NCBI GenBank assembly: GCA_964526695.1
Contig: CAZGJA010000003.1
Coordinates: 1 to 64,000, forward strand
Direction of reading: 5' to 3'
Length of the DNA stretch: 64,000 bases
Source of the DNA: JABWBH01 sp964526695
Lineage (GTDB): Bacteria > Planctomycetota > Phycisphaerae > UBA1845
Under the pieces are notes generated by a model. That model ran no database searches and had not been told where the DNA came from. It was given only the letters and a program-made list of their open reading frames with translations. This document shows, piece after piece, positions 45,434-54,887 of the stretch (the first letter of the stretch is position 1; every line of letters starts with the position of its first letter). The position numbers and the translations under genes were made by a program.

Positions 45434-45901
45434 ATGAAACTGGCGGAATTGGTGGTGACGGAAGCGGTCGTTCCTGAATTGGAAGCCACCGACCGAACGG
45501 GCGTCATCCGGGAGTTGGTTCGTTCCCTGGCGAATCGGGGCGTGTTCGATCCGGCGGATGAGGAGAAGATCGTCGAGAACGCCATTTCGCGTGAGCGGCA
45601 GGGCAGCACGGGTTTCGGGAAGGGCGTCGCGGTCCCGCACGTGAAGCACGAATCGGTGAAGCGCATGGCCGCGACGGTGGGGCGATCCAGCCGCGGCGTG
45701 GATTTTGCGGCTCTGGATCGAGCGCCGGTGTACACCGTGTTTCTGCTGCTGAGTCCCGGCAAGGATCCCGAGGCGCATCTGGCGGCGATGGAGCGGATCT
45801 TCCGGCACCTGCAGCGGGATAATTTTCGTCGCTTCCTGAGGCAGGCGGACTCGAAGGAAGCGATCGTGGACCTGATCAACGAGGCCGACGAGATGGCGTG
45901 A
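45434..45901 (+). CDS. ptsN: PTS IIA-Ntr-type protein
   Basis: 155 residues. The EIIA (fructose/mannitol/Ntr) domain shows NAISRERQGSTGFGKGVAVP with phosphorylated His69 in AVPHVKHESVKRM, and VYTVFLLLSPGKDPEAHLAA. With HPr and enzyme I next in line, but no membrane EIIB/C gene, this is more likely a regulatory phosphorelay than a sugar transporter. It could be fed from enzyme I through HPr, all encoded in the same operon. Confidence 0.92.
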   Translation: MKLAELVVTEAVVPELEATDRTGVIRELVRSLANRGVFDPADEEKIVENAISRERQGSTGFGKGVAVPHVKHESVKRMAATVGRSSRGVDFAALDRAPVYTVFLLLSPGKDPEAHLAAMERIFRHLQRDNFRRFLRQADSKEAIVDLINEADEMA

Positions 45902-45982
45902 GGGGAAGCCGAGGTCGCCGTGCGGCGGGAGGTCGCCGCGGGCGCCGAGGACGCGGCGATGCGAAGAGACGGCGGCGACAGG

Positions 45983-46288
45983 ATGGGCAGCGCGGTTGTT
46001 CGTGAAGTGACCGTCGTCAACGCCGAAGGGATGCACGCGCGTCCGGTGATGAAGTTTGTCGATCTGGCGATGCGTTTCCAGGCTGAGGTGTCGGTCCGCA
46101 ACGTCAGCCGCGGGGGCGAGGAGCTGGACGGCAAGAGCGCCATGAACCTCATGCTGCTGGACGCGCCCCGGGGCTGCGTTATCGCCATTCGTGCGGAGGG
46201 TGAGGATGCGAACCAGGCCGCGGACGCCCTGGCGGCGCTCATTGCCGACGGTTTTCGCGGGGGCGAATCCGCGTCGCCGACGCCCTGA
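45983..46288 (+). CDS. ptsH: phosphocarrier protein HPr
   Basis: 101 residues from ATG 45983; GTG 45920 and ATG 45959 would give longer, less typical N-termini. VREVTVVNAEGMHARPVMKF carries the phosphorylated histidine (His18 here, His15 in the family). LDGKSAMNLMLLDAPRGCVI carries the serine equivalent to Ser46 (Ser52 here), the target of HPr kinase, so both regulatory sites are kept. It passes phosphate from enzyme I to the IIA protein. Confidence 0.92.
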   Translation: MGSAVVREVTVVNAEGMHARPVMKFVDLAMRFQAEVSVRNVSRGGEELDGKSAMNLMLLDAPRGCVIAIRAEGEDANQAADALAALIADGFRGGESASPTP

Positions 46289-46359
46289 GCGCTCGACCGT
46301 CCGTGGTGGAAGTTCGGCAGGCAGGCGCTTCGGCCTGTCCGTCAGCCGAAACTCCTGAG

Positions 46360-46384
46360 AACGACCGGCCCGGAAGCCGGTCCC
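46360..46384. repeat. hairpin between ptsH and ptsI
   Basis: GACCGGC-CCGGAA-GCCGGTC is a 7-bp stem followed by CCCCCAAATT. A related CCGGCTGGAAAGCCGGTCTC is at 56429. It may be an attenuating hairpin or just a dispersed repeat. Confidence 0.4.
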
Positions 46385-46417
46385 CCAAATTGATTTCAGC
46401 GTCCGCGGCTTGAAGGC

Positions 46418-48160
46418 ATGGATATCCTGAGAGGCATCTCGGTCGCTCCCGGCATCGCCATCGGCGAGGCCGTCGTTCTCGATGCCGAGGACTTCCGCAT
46501 TCCCTCGCGCACCGTTCCCCCCCATGCCGCCGCGGAAGAGCTTGCCCGGTTTACGCGCGCGATCGAGGATTCGGTCGCCGAGCTTGAACGTCAAACGGTT
46601 TGGATGCTCGGGCACCTCGGACGTGAAGCGGCCAACGTTTTCGCGTGGCACATCGGGGTGTTGAAGGACGCGAAGCTGCATCGCAACATCGAGCGGCTGA
46701 TGGAGGAGCAGGCGTACAGCGCCGCGTATGCCACGAGCACGGTGATGCGCGAGTATCAGCGGCGCTTCCTGCAGATGTCGGACCCGCTCCTCGTCGAACG
46801 CATCCGCGACGTGCGCGACATCGAGCGGCGCCTGCTGCGGCACATTCTGGGGGAAAGCCGGGAGGATCTCGCCCATCTGACCAAGCCGGTCATCCTCATC
46901 TCCCACGACCTGACGCCCACGCAGACGGCGCAGCTTGCGGACACGCTGGTGGCCGGCGTGGCGCTGGACGTGGGCGGCGCGACGTCGCACACGGCCATTC
47001 TGTTGCACTCGTGGGGCAGGCCGTCGGTCATCGGACTCAACGACGTGGCGACGCGGATCAGCGGCGGCGACCTGGTGGTGATCGACGCGGTCAACCAGCT
47101 CGTCCTCGCCAACCCGGACCCGTCCACGCTGGAGGACTACCGCCGCCAGGAAGCCGAGTTCAACCGGCTCTCCGCGGAGCTGGACACGCTGCGCGATTTG
47201 CCGGCGGTGACGAAGGACGCTGAGGCGGTGCACCTGCTGAGCAACATCGAGTTTCCGCACGAGGCGCGGACGAGCCTGGCGAAGGGGGCGGAAGGCGTGG
47301 GCCTGTACCGCACGGAGTTTCTGTTCCTGCAGCCCAACGGGTTTCCGTCGGAAGAGGATCAGTATCTGGCCTACGTGGAGGCGATCCGGGGGATGAAGGG
47401 TCGCCCCGTTACCATCCGGACGTTCGACTTGGGCGCGGACAAATACACGCAGGAGAAGCGATACGAGCAGGAGCGCAACCCGATGCTGGGGCTGCGTTCG
47501 ATCCGGTACAGCCTGGCGAACGTGCCGATGTTCAAGATGCAGTTGCGGGCGATCCTGCGGGCGGCGCTGGAGGGTCCGGTGCGGTTGATGTTCCCCCTGC
47601 TGATGAGCCTGATGGAGTTCCGGCAGGCGAAAATGACGCTGCACGACGCGATGGAGGATCTGGACGAGATGGGGGTGGCCTACCGGCGGGATCTGCCCGT
47701 GGGCATCATGCTGGAAACGCCGGCGGCGGCGATTCAGGTGAAGGAATTCTGCCGGGAAGTCGATTTTATGAGCATCGGCACCAACGACCTGCTGCAGTAC
47801 CTGGTCGCGGTGGACCGGGGCAATGAGGAGGTGTCCAAGTACTACGAGCCGTCGCACCCGGCTTTGTTGCGGGTTTTGACGGATGTGATCAAGGCCTGTA
47901 CGAAGGCGGGGGTGGACTGTAGTCTATGCGGCGAGATGGCGGGAAGTCCGTTGTACGCGCTCTTCCTGCTGGGGATCGGATTGCGGAGCTTCTCGATGGC
48001 GCCCGCCAACATTCCCGAGATCAAGAAACTGATAAGGCTGGCGACGATGACGCAGGCCCGGCGCGTCGCCCGCAAGGCGTTGACCTTTGAAACGGATCGC
48101 CAGGTGAACAGTTACCTGCGCGAGGAAACCCGAAAACTTTTGCCACAGGACCCGATTTAG
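46418..48160 (+). CDS. ptsI: PTS enzyme I
   Basis: 580 residues. It phosphorylates HPr from phosphoenolpyruvate. The swivelling His is in VGGATSHTAILLHSWGRPSV near residue 190. The PEP-binding barrel has GVGLYRTEFLFLQPNG, IRTFDLGADKYTQEKRYEQE, RSIRYSLANVPMFKMQLRAI, SIGTNDLLQYLVAVDRGNEE and SLCGEMAGSPLYALFLLGIG. Length and order are standard for the family. It lies 130 bases behind ptsH and 7 bases before the DUF2344 gene. Confidence 0.95.
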   Translation: MDILRGISVAPGIAIGEAVVLDAEDFRIPSRTVPPHAAAEELARFTRAIEDSVAELERQTVWMLGHLGREAANVFAWHIGVLKDAKLHRNIERLMEEQAYSAAYATSTVMREYQRRFLQMSDPLLVERIRDVRDIERRLLRHILGESREDLAHLTKPVILISHDLTPTQTAQLADTLVAGVALDVGGATSHTAILLHSWGRPSVIGLNDVATRISGGDLVVIDAVNQLVLANPDPSTLEDYRRQEAEFNRLSAELDTLRDLPAVTKDAEAVHLLSNIEFPHEARTSLAKGAEGVGLYRTEFLFLQPNGFPSEEDQYLAYVEAIRGMKGRPVTIRTFDLGADKYTQEKRYEQERNPMLGLRSIRYSLANVPMFKMQLRAILRAALEGPVRLMFPLLMSLMEFRQAKMTLHDAMEDLDEMGVAYRRDLPVGIMLETPAAAIQVKEFCREVDFMSIGTNDLLQYLVAVDRGNEEVSKYYEPSHPALLRVLTDVIKACTKAGVDCSLCGEMAGSPLYALFLLGIGLRSFSMAPANIPEIKKLIRLATMTQARRVARKALTFETDRQVNSYLREETRKLLPQDPI

Positions 48161-48167
48161 GAAGACC

Positions 48168-48818
48168 GTGTCAGGACTTGGCGAACGACATCGACTGATC
48201 TTCACGTTTCGGATCTGCGGCGATGTCAAGTTCATTTCGCATCATGACACGCTCCGCATGTTTCGGAGGGCGCTGGCCCGTTCCGAGTTGCCGATTCGTT
48301 ATACGGAAGGATTCAACCCGCACGCGAAGCTGAGTCTGCCGGTCCCGCGCCCCGTGGGACTTTCCAGTGAAGACGAGAGCCTCATCGTCGAGCTTGAGCG
48401 ACCCGTGGACCCGCGGGAGGCGCTTGAGCGGCTGGGAACGCAGATGCCGGCGGGCGTGGAGCTTGTCGGGGCGCGCGAGGCGCGTCCGGGCGAGAGCCTG
48501 CGTCCGGCGCGCGTGCGTTACCGGCTCGAGGCGGGAGAACCCACGGCTGAACTGCGCGAGCGCGTGGAGCATCTTTGCGGTGCTCCATCCGCGCCGGTCA
48601 GCCGCAAGGATCCTAAGGGCGGACGAACCAAGACCATCGACGTGAAGCGCTTTCTGGAGCGCCTTGAGTGGGTGGAGGGTGAGATTGAGTTTGTCCTTCG
48701 CATCGACGACGACGGCGCCGCCAGACCCTCCGAGCTTGCCGCAATCCTCGGGTTCGATCCGGATTCGATCATGCATCGCATCCGACGAATGGAGGTGCAA
48801 TGGCACTCGACGACATGA
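48168..48818 (+). CDS. TIGR03936/DUF2344 family protein
   Basis: 216 residues from GTG 48168. IFTFRICGDVKFISHHDTLR, ARSELPIRYTEGFNPHAKLS and PVPRPVGLSSEDESLIVELE are the DUF2344 signature. The family usually occurs as a separate gene or fused domain next to a radical SAM protein and to RNase E/G. Here RNase E/G follows directly with an 18-base overlap, but no radical SAM gene is visible. Its role is not established. Confidence 0.88.
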   Translation: MSGLGERHRLIFTFRICGDVKFISHHDTLRMFRRALARSELPIRYTEGFNPHAKLSLPVPRPVGLSSEDESLIVELERPVDPREALERLGTQMPAGVELVGAREARPGESLRPARVRYRLEAGEPTAELRERVEHLCGAPSAPVSRKDPKGGRTKTIDVKRFLERLEWVEGEIEFVLRIDDDGAARPSELAAILGFDPDSIMHRIRRMEVQWHSTT

Positions 48819-51556
48819 CCGACGTTGCCCATGACTCCGGTTCAACCACCGGAGGATCGGAATCGACATCACAAACACCTAAGACACCCCGCAAACGGGG
48901 ACGCCGAGGCGGGCGCAAGACCGCCAGCGCCGGCGACGCAGCTAAGGCTGGCGCGACCGTTGAAGTGCCCGTGAAAGGAGAGAAGCCCGTTGCAGAGCCG
49001 CCCGCGGAGGCATCCGCAAAACGGCGTCGGCGCCGCGGCAAGTCATCAAGCGCCGAGCCCAAGGGCGACGCCCCGGCAAAAGACGAGGGTGCGAGCAAGC
49101 CCCACGTCGGCGGCCGCGAAACAGATCGCCCGGCGAAACCGCAGCTTCAGGCTGAAGCCCCGCGACGGGGGGCCGCGGCTCCGCCCGCCCGTGAGCCGCA
49201 CGAAGCGCCGCGGACACAGGTATTCACGAAAACGAGCACGGAGTTCGACGATTTCGGCGCCGGCTTGCTCTTTGAAGAGCCCGCATACGCTCCGCCCGTC
49301 GGCGCGCGCAGGGACGAGCGTCCTGTGCATCCGGCAGCGGCTGAGCAGGGAAGCGACCGTGAACAGCCTCCGCGGGATTCGCACGGGGAATCGGAGCAAG
49401 GCGAACGGCGCAAGCCGCGTCGCCGCAGCATAAGGGGCGGTCGCGGGGCCAAGGAAGCCGCGAACGAGCGGGCTGCCGCGCCTGAACGACCCGCCGCGCC
49501 TGAACGGCCTGCCATGCCCGCACGACCCGCGTCGGCTGCGTCTTCCGGTCCGGATCAGCGACGCGATTCGTCCCGCCGCAGGCCTCCTCGCGGGCGAGGA
49601 CGGGATCGCGACGAACATGATTGGGCCGAAGAAGAGGTCGCGGTAGTTCCGCATGACGTTTCCTCTGAGGGCGATGCTCCTGAATGGTTGGAGGAGGCCG
49701 CTGAAGGCTCGGAGCAGGAAGGCGTGGACGTGGTCGAGCCGCGCGGCGTAGCGCCGGGGAGGGCGGGCGAGGCGCCGGGCGAACTGCCGGGCGAAGACCG
49801 CCGCAAGCCGCGCCGACGTCGACGCCGGGGCGGCAGGCGCGCGGAGAGCGAAGGGACGGAGCCGGAAGCACGGGAGGGCGTTGCCGCGGCGCCTGCCGAG
49901 GACGATCTTGAGGACGAGCTGATGGAGGCGCCGCTCGAGGAGGAGATCCCGATCGCGCAGCTTCGCGCCACGGGTCCCGGCGACCGCGAGATGCTCATCA
50001 ATGTCTCCGAATCGGAGGAATGCCGCATCGCCGTGCTTCATCAGGGGCGGCTGGAGGAGATCTTCATCGAGCGCCAAAGCGCGCTTTCATACGTCGGCAA
50101 CGTGTATAAGGGACGGGTCACGAACGTTGAGGCGAGCATTCAGGCGGCTTTCGTGGATTTCGGCCTGCAGAAGAACGGCTTTCTGCACATCTCCGACGTG
50201 CACAAGAAGTACTTCCCCGGCTCGGACAAGACGAATGAAGACGTCGGTCGGAAGATCGCCAAGCGCGACCGCCCGTTCATTCAGAAGTGTCTGCGAAGGG
50301 GGCAGGAGATCCTCGTTCAGGTCATCAAGGAGGGGATCGGCACGAAGGGGCCGACGGTCTCGACGTACCTGTCCATTCCGGGCCGGTTCCTGGTGATGAT
50401 GCCGGGGATGAGCAAGCTGGGCGTGTCGCGCAAGATCGAGGACGAGGACGCGCGGCGCGGCATGCGCAAGGTGCTGGAGGAGCTGTCGCTGCCGGACGGC
50501 ATCGGGTTCATCCTGCGGACGGCGGGTCTGGGGCAGAACAAGCGTGAGCTGCAGCGCGACCTGAACTACCTGACGCGCTTGTGGAAGACGATCGTGGACC
50601 GTGAGGGGCGCAACGCCTCTCCAGCGGAGCTGTACCGCGAGCAGGACCTGGTGATCCGCACCATGCGCGACGTGTACTCGTCGGACTTCCGCCGGGTGGT
50701 GGTGGACGACGTGGAGACGGCGCGGCGCATCCGTGAGTTTCTGCGCATCGCCATGCCCCGCGCGCAGCACCGCGTGGAGCTGTACAACGAACGCGAGCCG
50801 ATGTTTCACAAGTTCGGGATCGAGCGCGAAATCGCCCTGCTCAATTCCCGCAAGATCCCGCTGCGTTCCGGCGGGTCGCTCGTCCTCGACACCGGCGAGG
50901 CCATGACGACCATCGACGTGAACAGCGGCCGATTCCGGCGTCCCGACAACGCGGAGGAGACGGCGCTGGCGATCAACCTGGAAGCGGCGGACGAGATCAC
51001 GCGTCAGCTCCGGCTGCGCGACATCGGCGGTCTGATCGTGTGCGACTTTATCGACATGATGCAGCTTTCGAATCGCCGCAAGGTGGTGCACGCCGTGCGC
51101 GAGGGACTCCGCGAGCACAAGGAACGCGCTCGCGTGCTGAACATGAGCCCGTTCGGGCTGGTGGAAATCACGCGGCAGCGGCAGCGGCACTCAATCGCCC
51201 GCAGCATTTTCACGGTCTGCCCGCTGTGCGACTCGACGGGGTGGGTGAAAACGCCGGAGTCGGTCGCGCTGGAAGTCGTGCGCCTCATCAGGCACCTCGC
51301 TCACCAGCCGCAGGTTCAACGGGTTCGCTGCACTCTCCCGCCGACCGTGGCGTTCGCGGTGCTGAATCGCAAACGGGCGGAGCTGACGCGTCTGGAAGCG
51401 GAGACGGGCAAGGCGCTCGAGTTCCACGGCGACGACCGGCTGCAGGGCGAGCAGATGCGGATTGAATGCGAGGACGCGCGGGGCGTGGCGCTCAACCTGC
51501 CGGTGCTCAACGAACTACAGGGCGGCAAGATCCTCGCCGTGCAGGGGCGCGGATAA
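48800..51556 (+). CDS. rne: ribonuclease E/G family protein
   Basis: 918 residues, with GGAGG 6 bases before the ATG inside the end of the DUF2344 gene. The first roughly 390 residues are low-complexity, basic and Arg/Ala/Pro/Glu-rich (PRKRGRRGGRKTAS; RRKPRRRRRRGGRR). This reverses the E. coli order, where the disordered part is C-terminal. The catalytic half has the S1 domain (LSYVGNVYKGRVTNVEASIQ; AFVDFGLQKNGFLHISDVH), DNase I-like residues in TGEAMTTIDVNSGRF and DIGGLIVCDFIDMM, and the zinc link CPLCDSTGWVKTP. It processes rRNA and degrades mRNA. Confidence 0.92.
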   Translation: MALDDMTDVAHDSGSTTGGSESTSQTPKTPRKRGRRGGRKTASAGDAAKAGATVEVPVKGEKPVAEPPAEASAKRRRRRGKSSSAEPKGDAPAKDEGASKPHVGGRETDRPAKPQLQAEAPRRGAAAPPAREPHEAPRTQVFTKTSTEFDDFGAGLLFEEPAYAPPVGARRDERPVHPAAAEQGSDREQPPRDSHGESEQGERRKPRRRSIRGGRGAKEAANERAAAPERPAAPERPAMPARPASAASSGPDQRRDSSRRRPPRGRGRDRDEHDWAEEEVAVVPHDVSSEGDAPEWLEEAAEGSEQEGVDVVEPRGVAPGRAGEAPGELPGEDRRKPRRRRRRGGRRAESEGTEPEAREGVAAAPAEDDLEDELMEAPLEEEIPIAQLRATGPGDREMLINVSESEECRIAVLHQGRLEEIFIERQSALSYVGNVYKGRVTNVEASIQAAFVDFGLQKNGFLHISDVHKKYFPGSDKTNEDVGRKIAKRDRPFIQKCLRRGQEILVQVIKEGIGTKGPTVSTYLSIPGRFLVMMPGMSKLGVSRKIEDEDARRGMRKVLEELSLPDGIGFILRTAGLGQNKRELQRDLNYLTRLWKTIVDREGRNASPAELYREQDLVIRTMRDVYSSDFRRVVVDDVETARRIREFLRIAMPRAQHRVELYNEREPMFHKFGIEREIALLNSRKIPLRSGGSLVLDTGEAMTTIDVNSGRFRRPDNAEETALAINLEAADEITRQLRLRDIGGLIVCDFIDMMQLSNRRKVVHAVREGLREHKERARVLNMSPFGLVEITRQRQRHSIARSIFTVCPLCDSTGWVKTPESVALEVVRLIRHLAHQPQVQRVRCTLPPTVAFAVLNRKRAELTRLEAETGKALEFHGDDRLQGEQMRIECEDARGVALNLPVLNELQGGKILAVQGRG

Positions 51557-51589
51557 CGGCAGCGGGCCGTCCTGGGGAGGGCGCGGGAG

Positions 51590-52834
51590 ATGAGCAAGCG
51601 GGCGGTCGTGCTCGGTTGCGGCATGATCGGCGCGACGATGGCGCGGGATCTGGCGCAGGAGGCGAAGTTCGACGTGCTCGCGCTGGACGTGGAGGCGCGG
51701 AATCTGGCCGCGCTGGAAGGCGTCCGCGGGTGCTCCACGGGCCGGGCCGATCTGTCCGACGTTTCCGCGCTGAAGCGGGCCGTCGCCGACGCCGACGTGG
51801 TCGTGGGCGCGATGCCCAGCCGCTTCGGCTTTCAAACGCTGCGCGCGGTGATCGAAGCGGGCAAGCCCTTCGCCGACATTTCGTTCATGCCGGAAGACGC
51901 GCTGCAGCTTGACGCCTTCGCGCGCGAGCGCGGCGTCACCGCGGTGGTGGACTGCGGCGTGGCGCCGGGGCTTGCCAACCTGCTCATCGGTCGCAGCGCT
52001 GCGCTGATGCAGCGCGTCGATCGCGTCGCGTTCTACGTCGGCGGACTGCCCAAAGCGCGGCGGTGGCCTTATCAGTACAAGGCGCCGTTCGCGCCGTCGG
52101 ACGTGGTCGAGGAGTACACGCGGCCGGTCCGCCTGCGGGAAGGCGGCAAGGTGGTGGTGAAGCCGGCGCTGTCGGAGCCGGAGCTGATGGATTTTCCGGG
52201 GGTGGGCACGCTGGAGGCGTTCAACACGGACGGGCTTCGCAGCCTCGTGGCGACGATCTCCGCGCCGGACATGGTCGAGAAAACGCTGCGCTACCCCGGG
52301 CACATCGAGCTGATGCGCGTTCTGCGTGAGACTGGCTTCTTCGGCAAGGAGCCGCTGACCTTGGGCGATCAGCAGGTCCGCCCGCTGGATGTCACGTCAA
52401 AGCTGCTGTTTCCCATGTGGAAACTCACACCCGGCGAGGCGGAGTTCACGATTTTGCGCGTCGTGGTTGAAGGCGAACTTCGAGGCATGGAGGAGTCCTC
52501 TCCTGCGGCTTCAGCGGATGTGCGCCATCGGCGGTCCGCCGGTGGGGTTCGACACACGTACGATCTTCATGATGAGACGGACACGGGGACCGGCACGTCG
52601 TCGATGGCGCGGACGACCGGATTTCCGTGCGCAATCGTTGCGCGGATGCTGGCGACGGGGGAGCTGCATCATCCCGGCGTGCGCCCGCCGGAGTTGATCG
52701 CGCCGCTGCCGGGCGTTTGCGGCCACGTCCTTGCCGAACTGGCACGACGGGGCGTGGTCGTACGCATGAGCGAGGCGGTCTTGGCGGACGACGGGCAGGC
52801 ATGCGCGTCGTCCAAGGCCAACGCAGGGTTCTGA
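51590..52834 (+). CDS. saccharopine dehydrogenase-like oxidoreductase
   Basis: 414 residues. The Rossmann start is RAVVLGCGMIGATMARDLAQ, followed by VVDCGVAPGLANLLIGRSAA and EFNTDGLRS-like FNTDGLRSLVATI, typical of the saccharopine dehydrogenase/LysDH-like NAD(P) family. The C-terminal part VRHTYDLHDETDTGTGTSSM, then ARTTGFPCAIVARML, is also conserved. Between GELRGMEE and VRHTYDL about 20 extra residues (SSPAASADVRHRRSAG) are present, possibly another translated repeat. The substrate is unknown; it may be an amino acid such as lysine or saccharopine. It lies 33 bases behind the RNase E gene. Confidence 0.85.
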   Translation: MSKRAVVLGCGMIGATMARDLAQEAKFDVLALDVEARNLAALEGVRGCSTGRADLSDVSALKRAVADADVVVGAMPSRFGFQTLRAVIEAGKPFADISFMPEDALQLDAFARERGVTAVVDCGVAPGLANLLIGRSAALMQRVDRVAFYVGGLPKARRWPYQYKAPFAPSDVVEEYTRPVRLREGGKVVVKPALSEPELMDFPGVGTLEAFNTDGLRSLVATISAPDMVEKTLRYPGHIELMRVLRETGFFGKEPLTLGDQQVRPLDVTSKLLFPMWKLTPGEAEFTILRVVVEGELRGMEESSPAASADVRHRRSAGGVRHTYDLHDETDTGTGTSSMARTTGFPCAIVARMLATGELHHPGVRPPELIAPLPGVCGHVLAELARRGVVVRMSEAVLADDGQACASSKANAGF

Positions 52835-52856
52835 AGATCACGCGTGGGGCGCGTGG

Positions 52857-52946
52857 CATGCTCTCGCAGGGCGTCATGCTCTCGCAGGGCGTCATGCTCT
52901 CGCCGGGTGGCATGCTCTCGCCGGGTGGCATGCTCTCGCCGTACTC
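52857..52946 (+). repeat. 18-base tandem array, 5 units
   Basis: CATGCTCTCGCAGGGCGT twice, then CATGCTCTCGCCGGGTGG twice, then CATGCTCTCGCCGTACTC. It is directly followed by two copies of GGGCTTCGATTTCCCA(C/T)GTGG (52974-53016) and a palindromic GGCATGGCTACCCGC...AAGCCATGCC (53025-53046). No gene was seen at 52835-53191. Confidence 0.9.
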
Positions 52947-53191
52947 GGCGTGAGCATGTAGATGCCCATGTGGGCTTCGATTTCCCACGTGGGCTTCGAT
53001 TTCCCATGTGGGGAGTGGCATGGCTACCCGCTGCGCGTGAAGCCATGCCACCCAACCGCGCCGCGCGTCGCGCCGCGTGCGCCTCGAGAATGCCGGGTGC
53101 GGGTCGTCGGCGGCGCGCAGGGCGCCTCGCCCTCGCAGCGGAGGGTCAGCTTCCATCTCTCTCCTAGCACCGCCGAGACCCTCGTCCGGCC

Positions 53192-54586
53192 TTATGGACA
53201 CGCGTAGAATTGCTGATCGCTCGCGCCGCAACCCCAGGCCGCCACGACCTCGCCGCTGTCTCCCGACGGGCGTCCGTCGAAGAAGGCCTTACACTTGCCG
53301 CGAGCGTTGATGAAACAGCTAACCGTGGATCCGTCCGTCAGCGCGACCGTGACGCCGTCGCCGACGATTCCGCCCTTGAGGGCGACTCTAAGCTGGTTAG
53401 TCCCCTGCTGGTCGAGGCACGAGGCTCTCTTGATACGCTCCCGTCCGGAGCAACCGCGGTACTCCCACGTATCGCCGTTGTTCGAGCCGTCGTATCCCCC
53501 GAACAGCACAGTGACGCCGCGGGCACTGTCGTAGACCTGTGCGTGCTCTTTGCGCGGCGACGGACCCGGGGCGCCGCGCATCGCCCACCTCGTCCCGTCC
53601 CATTCCCATGTATCGCCGAGGTTGCCGTCGTGGTCGTAGCCTCCGAAAAGCACCGTGACGCCGCGAGCGCTGTCATAAGACATGGAGTGGTGGCCGCGCG
53701 GCGACGGACCTGTGGTTGCTCGAAGGAACCACGCGCCCCCATCCCATTCCCACGTCTCGCCGTTGCGCGCACGGGCGTATCCTCCGAACAGAACGGTCAC
53801 GCCGCGGCGGCTGTCGTACGCCATGGCGTGAAGATACCGAGGCGAGGGGCCGGTGTTCCCGCGCAGCGTCCACGCCGAGCCGTCCCATTCCCAGGTTTCG
53901 CTGTCGATATTGCCGAATTCGTCTTGTCCCCCGAACAGGACGGTGACGCCGCGGCGGCTATCGTAAGCCATCGCGTGCATCCAAAGCAGCGCCGGGCCCG
54001 TAGTCGCGCGCAGCGTCCACGCCGACCCGTCCCATTCCCAAGTTTCGCCGTTCACCCGTCCGTCCTGTCCCCCGAACAGGACGGTGACTCCACGAGCGCT
54101 GTCGTAGGCCAGGGCGGGGCTTATGCGCGGCGACGGACCCGTGGTGGCGCGCAATGTCCAAGTCTCTCCGTCCCATTCCCGTGTTTCCCCGTCGTACCCG
54201 TATCCACTATCGACGCTACCCCCGAACAGGATGGTGACGCCGCGGGCACTGTCGTAGGCCATGCCGTGCATGTATCGCGGCAGCGGGCTATGATCGGGAT
54301 TCCGCTGATACCAGGCGCTCTCCTGCGCCGACGCGCGCCGAGGTCCGGCCAGCGTGACCAGGAGAAACGCGAGCAAGGTCGCCCAGACGAAGCCGCCGGC
54401 TGGACGGAAGAGGAGGTCGCGGGTTGGTCGGAAGCGGAAGCCGTGGGCTTGACGGAAGATGAAGCCGCGGGCCGGACGGAAGATGAAGTCGCGGGCTTCA
54501 CGGAAGAGGGGTCGGCGCTTCCCTCCCCGCGCTGCAGCGTCGTGGCGTGTCCGACCCACCGATACCGACGGAATCCTCGTGCTCAT
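53192..54586 (-). CDS. secreted kelch-repeat protein with shared C-terminal domain
   Basis: 464 residues from ATG 54586 (AAGGAGG upstream). The N-terminus holds five 8-residue repeats (RPARGFIF type) before a signal helix (FVWATLLAFLLVTLAGP). At least seven kelch-like blades follow, each with AMAYDSRRGVTVLFGG and GETWEWDGSAWTLRATTG, predicting a beta-propeller. The last roughly 85 residues (CSGRERIKRASC...GCGASDQQFYACP) are the Cys-containing domain also present on the metalloprotease and beta-helix proteins. It is probably exposed on the surface or secreted. Blades differ little from each other, so recent internal duplication is likely. Confidence 0.82.
   Translation of the reverse strand: MSTRIPSVSVGRTRHDAAARGGKRRPLFREARDFIFRPARGFIFRQAHGFRFRPTRDLLFRPAGGFVWATLLAFLLVTLAGPRRASAQESAWYQRNPDHSPLPRYMHGMAYDSARGVTILFGGSVDSGYGYDGETREWDGETWTLRATTGPSPRISPALAYDSARGVTVLFGGQDGRVNGETWEWDGSAWTLRATTGPALLWMHAMAYDSRRGVTVLFGGQDEFGNIDSETWEWDGSAWTLRGNTGPSPRYLHAMAYDSRRGVTVLFGGYARARNGETWEWDGGAWFLRATTGPSPRGHHSMSYDSARGVTVLFGGYDHDGNLGDTWEWDGTRWAMRGAPGPSPRKEHAQVYDSARGVTVLFGGYDGSNNGDTWEYRGCSGRERIKRASCLDQQGTNQLRVALKGGIVGDGVTVALTDGSTVSCFINARGKCKAFFDGRPSGDSGEVVAAWGCGASDQQFYACP
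54384..54503 (-). repeat. 24-base tandem repeat before the kelch-protein signal helix
   Basis: Five units of the form CGTCCGGCCCGCGGCTTCAT CTTC, translated as RPARGFIF, RQAHGFRF, RPTRDLLF and similar octapeptides, lie at residues about 29-68 in front of the signal helix. Confidence 0.9.
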
Positions 54587-54664
54587 ACCTTTGCCTCCTT
54601 GACAGTAGAGCCTCGCTACATCCATCCGCATCTCAGCGGAGTTTGAACGCTGCACAGGGGGCGC

Positions 54665-54850
54665 CTCGCCGCTCCGCGGCGAGCGTTCGTCGCGGAGCGA
54701 CGAACTACCCCAAACCTCGTCATTCCCGCGCAGTAGGGAATCCAGTCTCGTCGCGGAGCGACGAACTACCCGCGGTCCCGTCATTCCCGCGCAGGCCGGA
54801 ATCCAGCGGCCCGTCGGTGCGCCCCGGACCCCCGCCTTCGCGGGGGTGAC
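54665..54850. repeat. cluster of REP-like palindromes and the TCGTCGCGGAGCGACGAACTACCC unit
   Basis: Two direct copies of CGTCGCGGAGCGACGAACTA CCC (54692-54714, 54750-54772) alternate with ATTCCCGCGCAG..GGAATCCAG units. CCCCCGCCTTCGCGGGGG ends the cluster. The first unit is the same that is translated inside ACMSD. Confidence 0.85.
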
Positions 54851-54887
54851 GATGCCAACACCCGGCTTCGAGTCCTGCCGCATCCGG

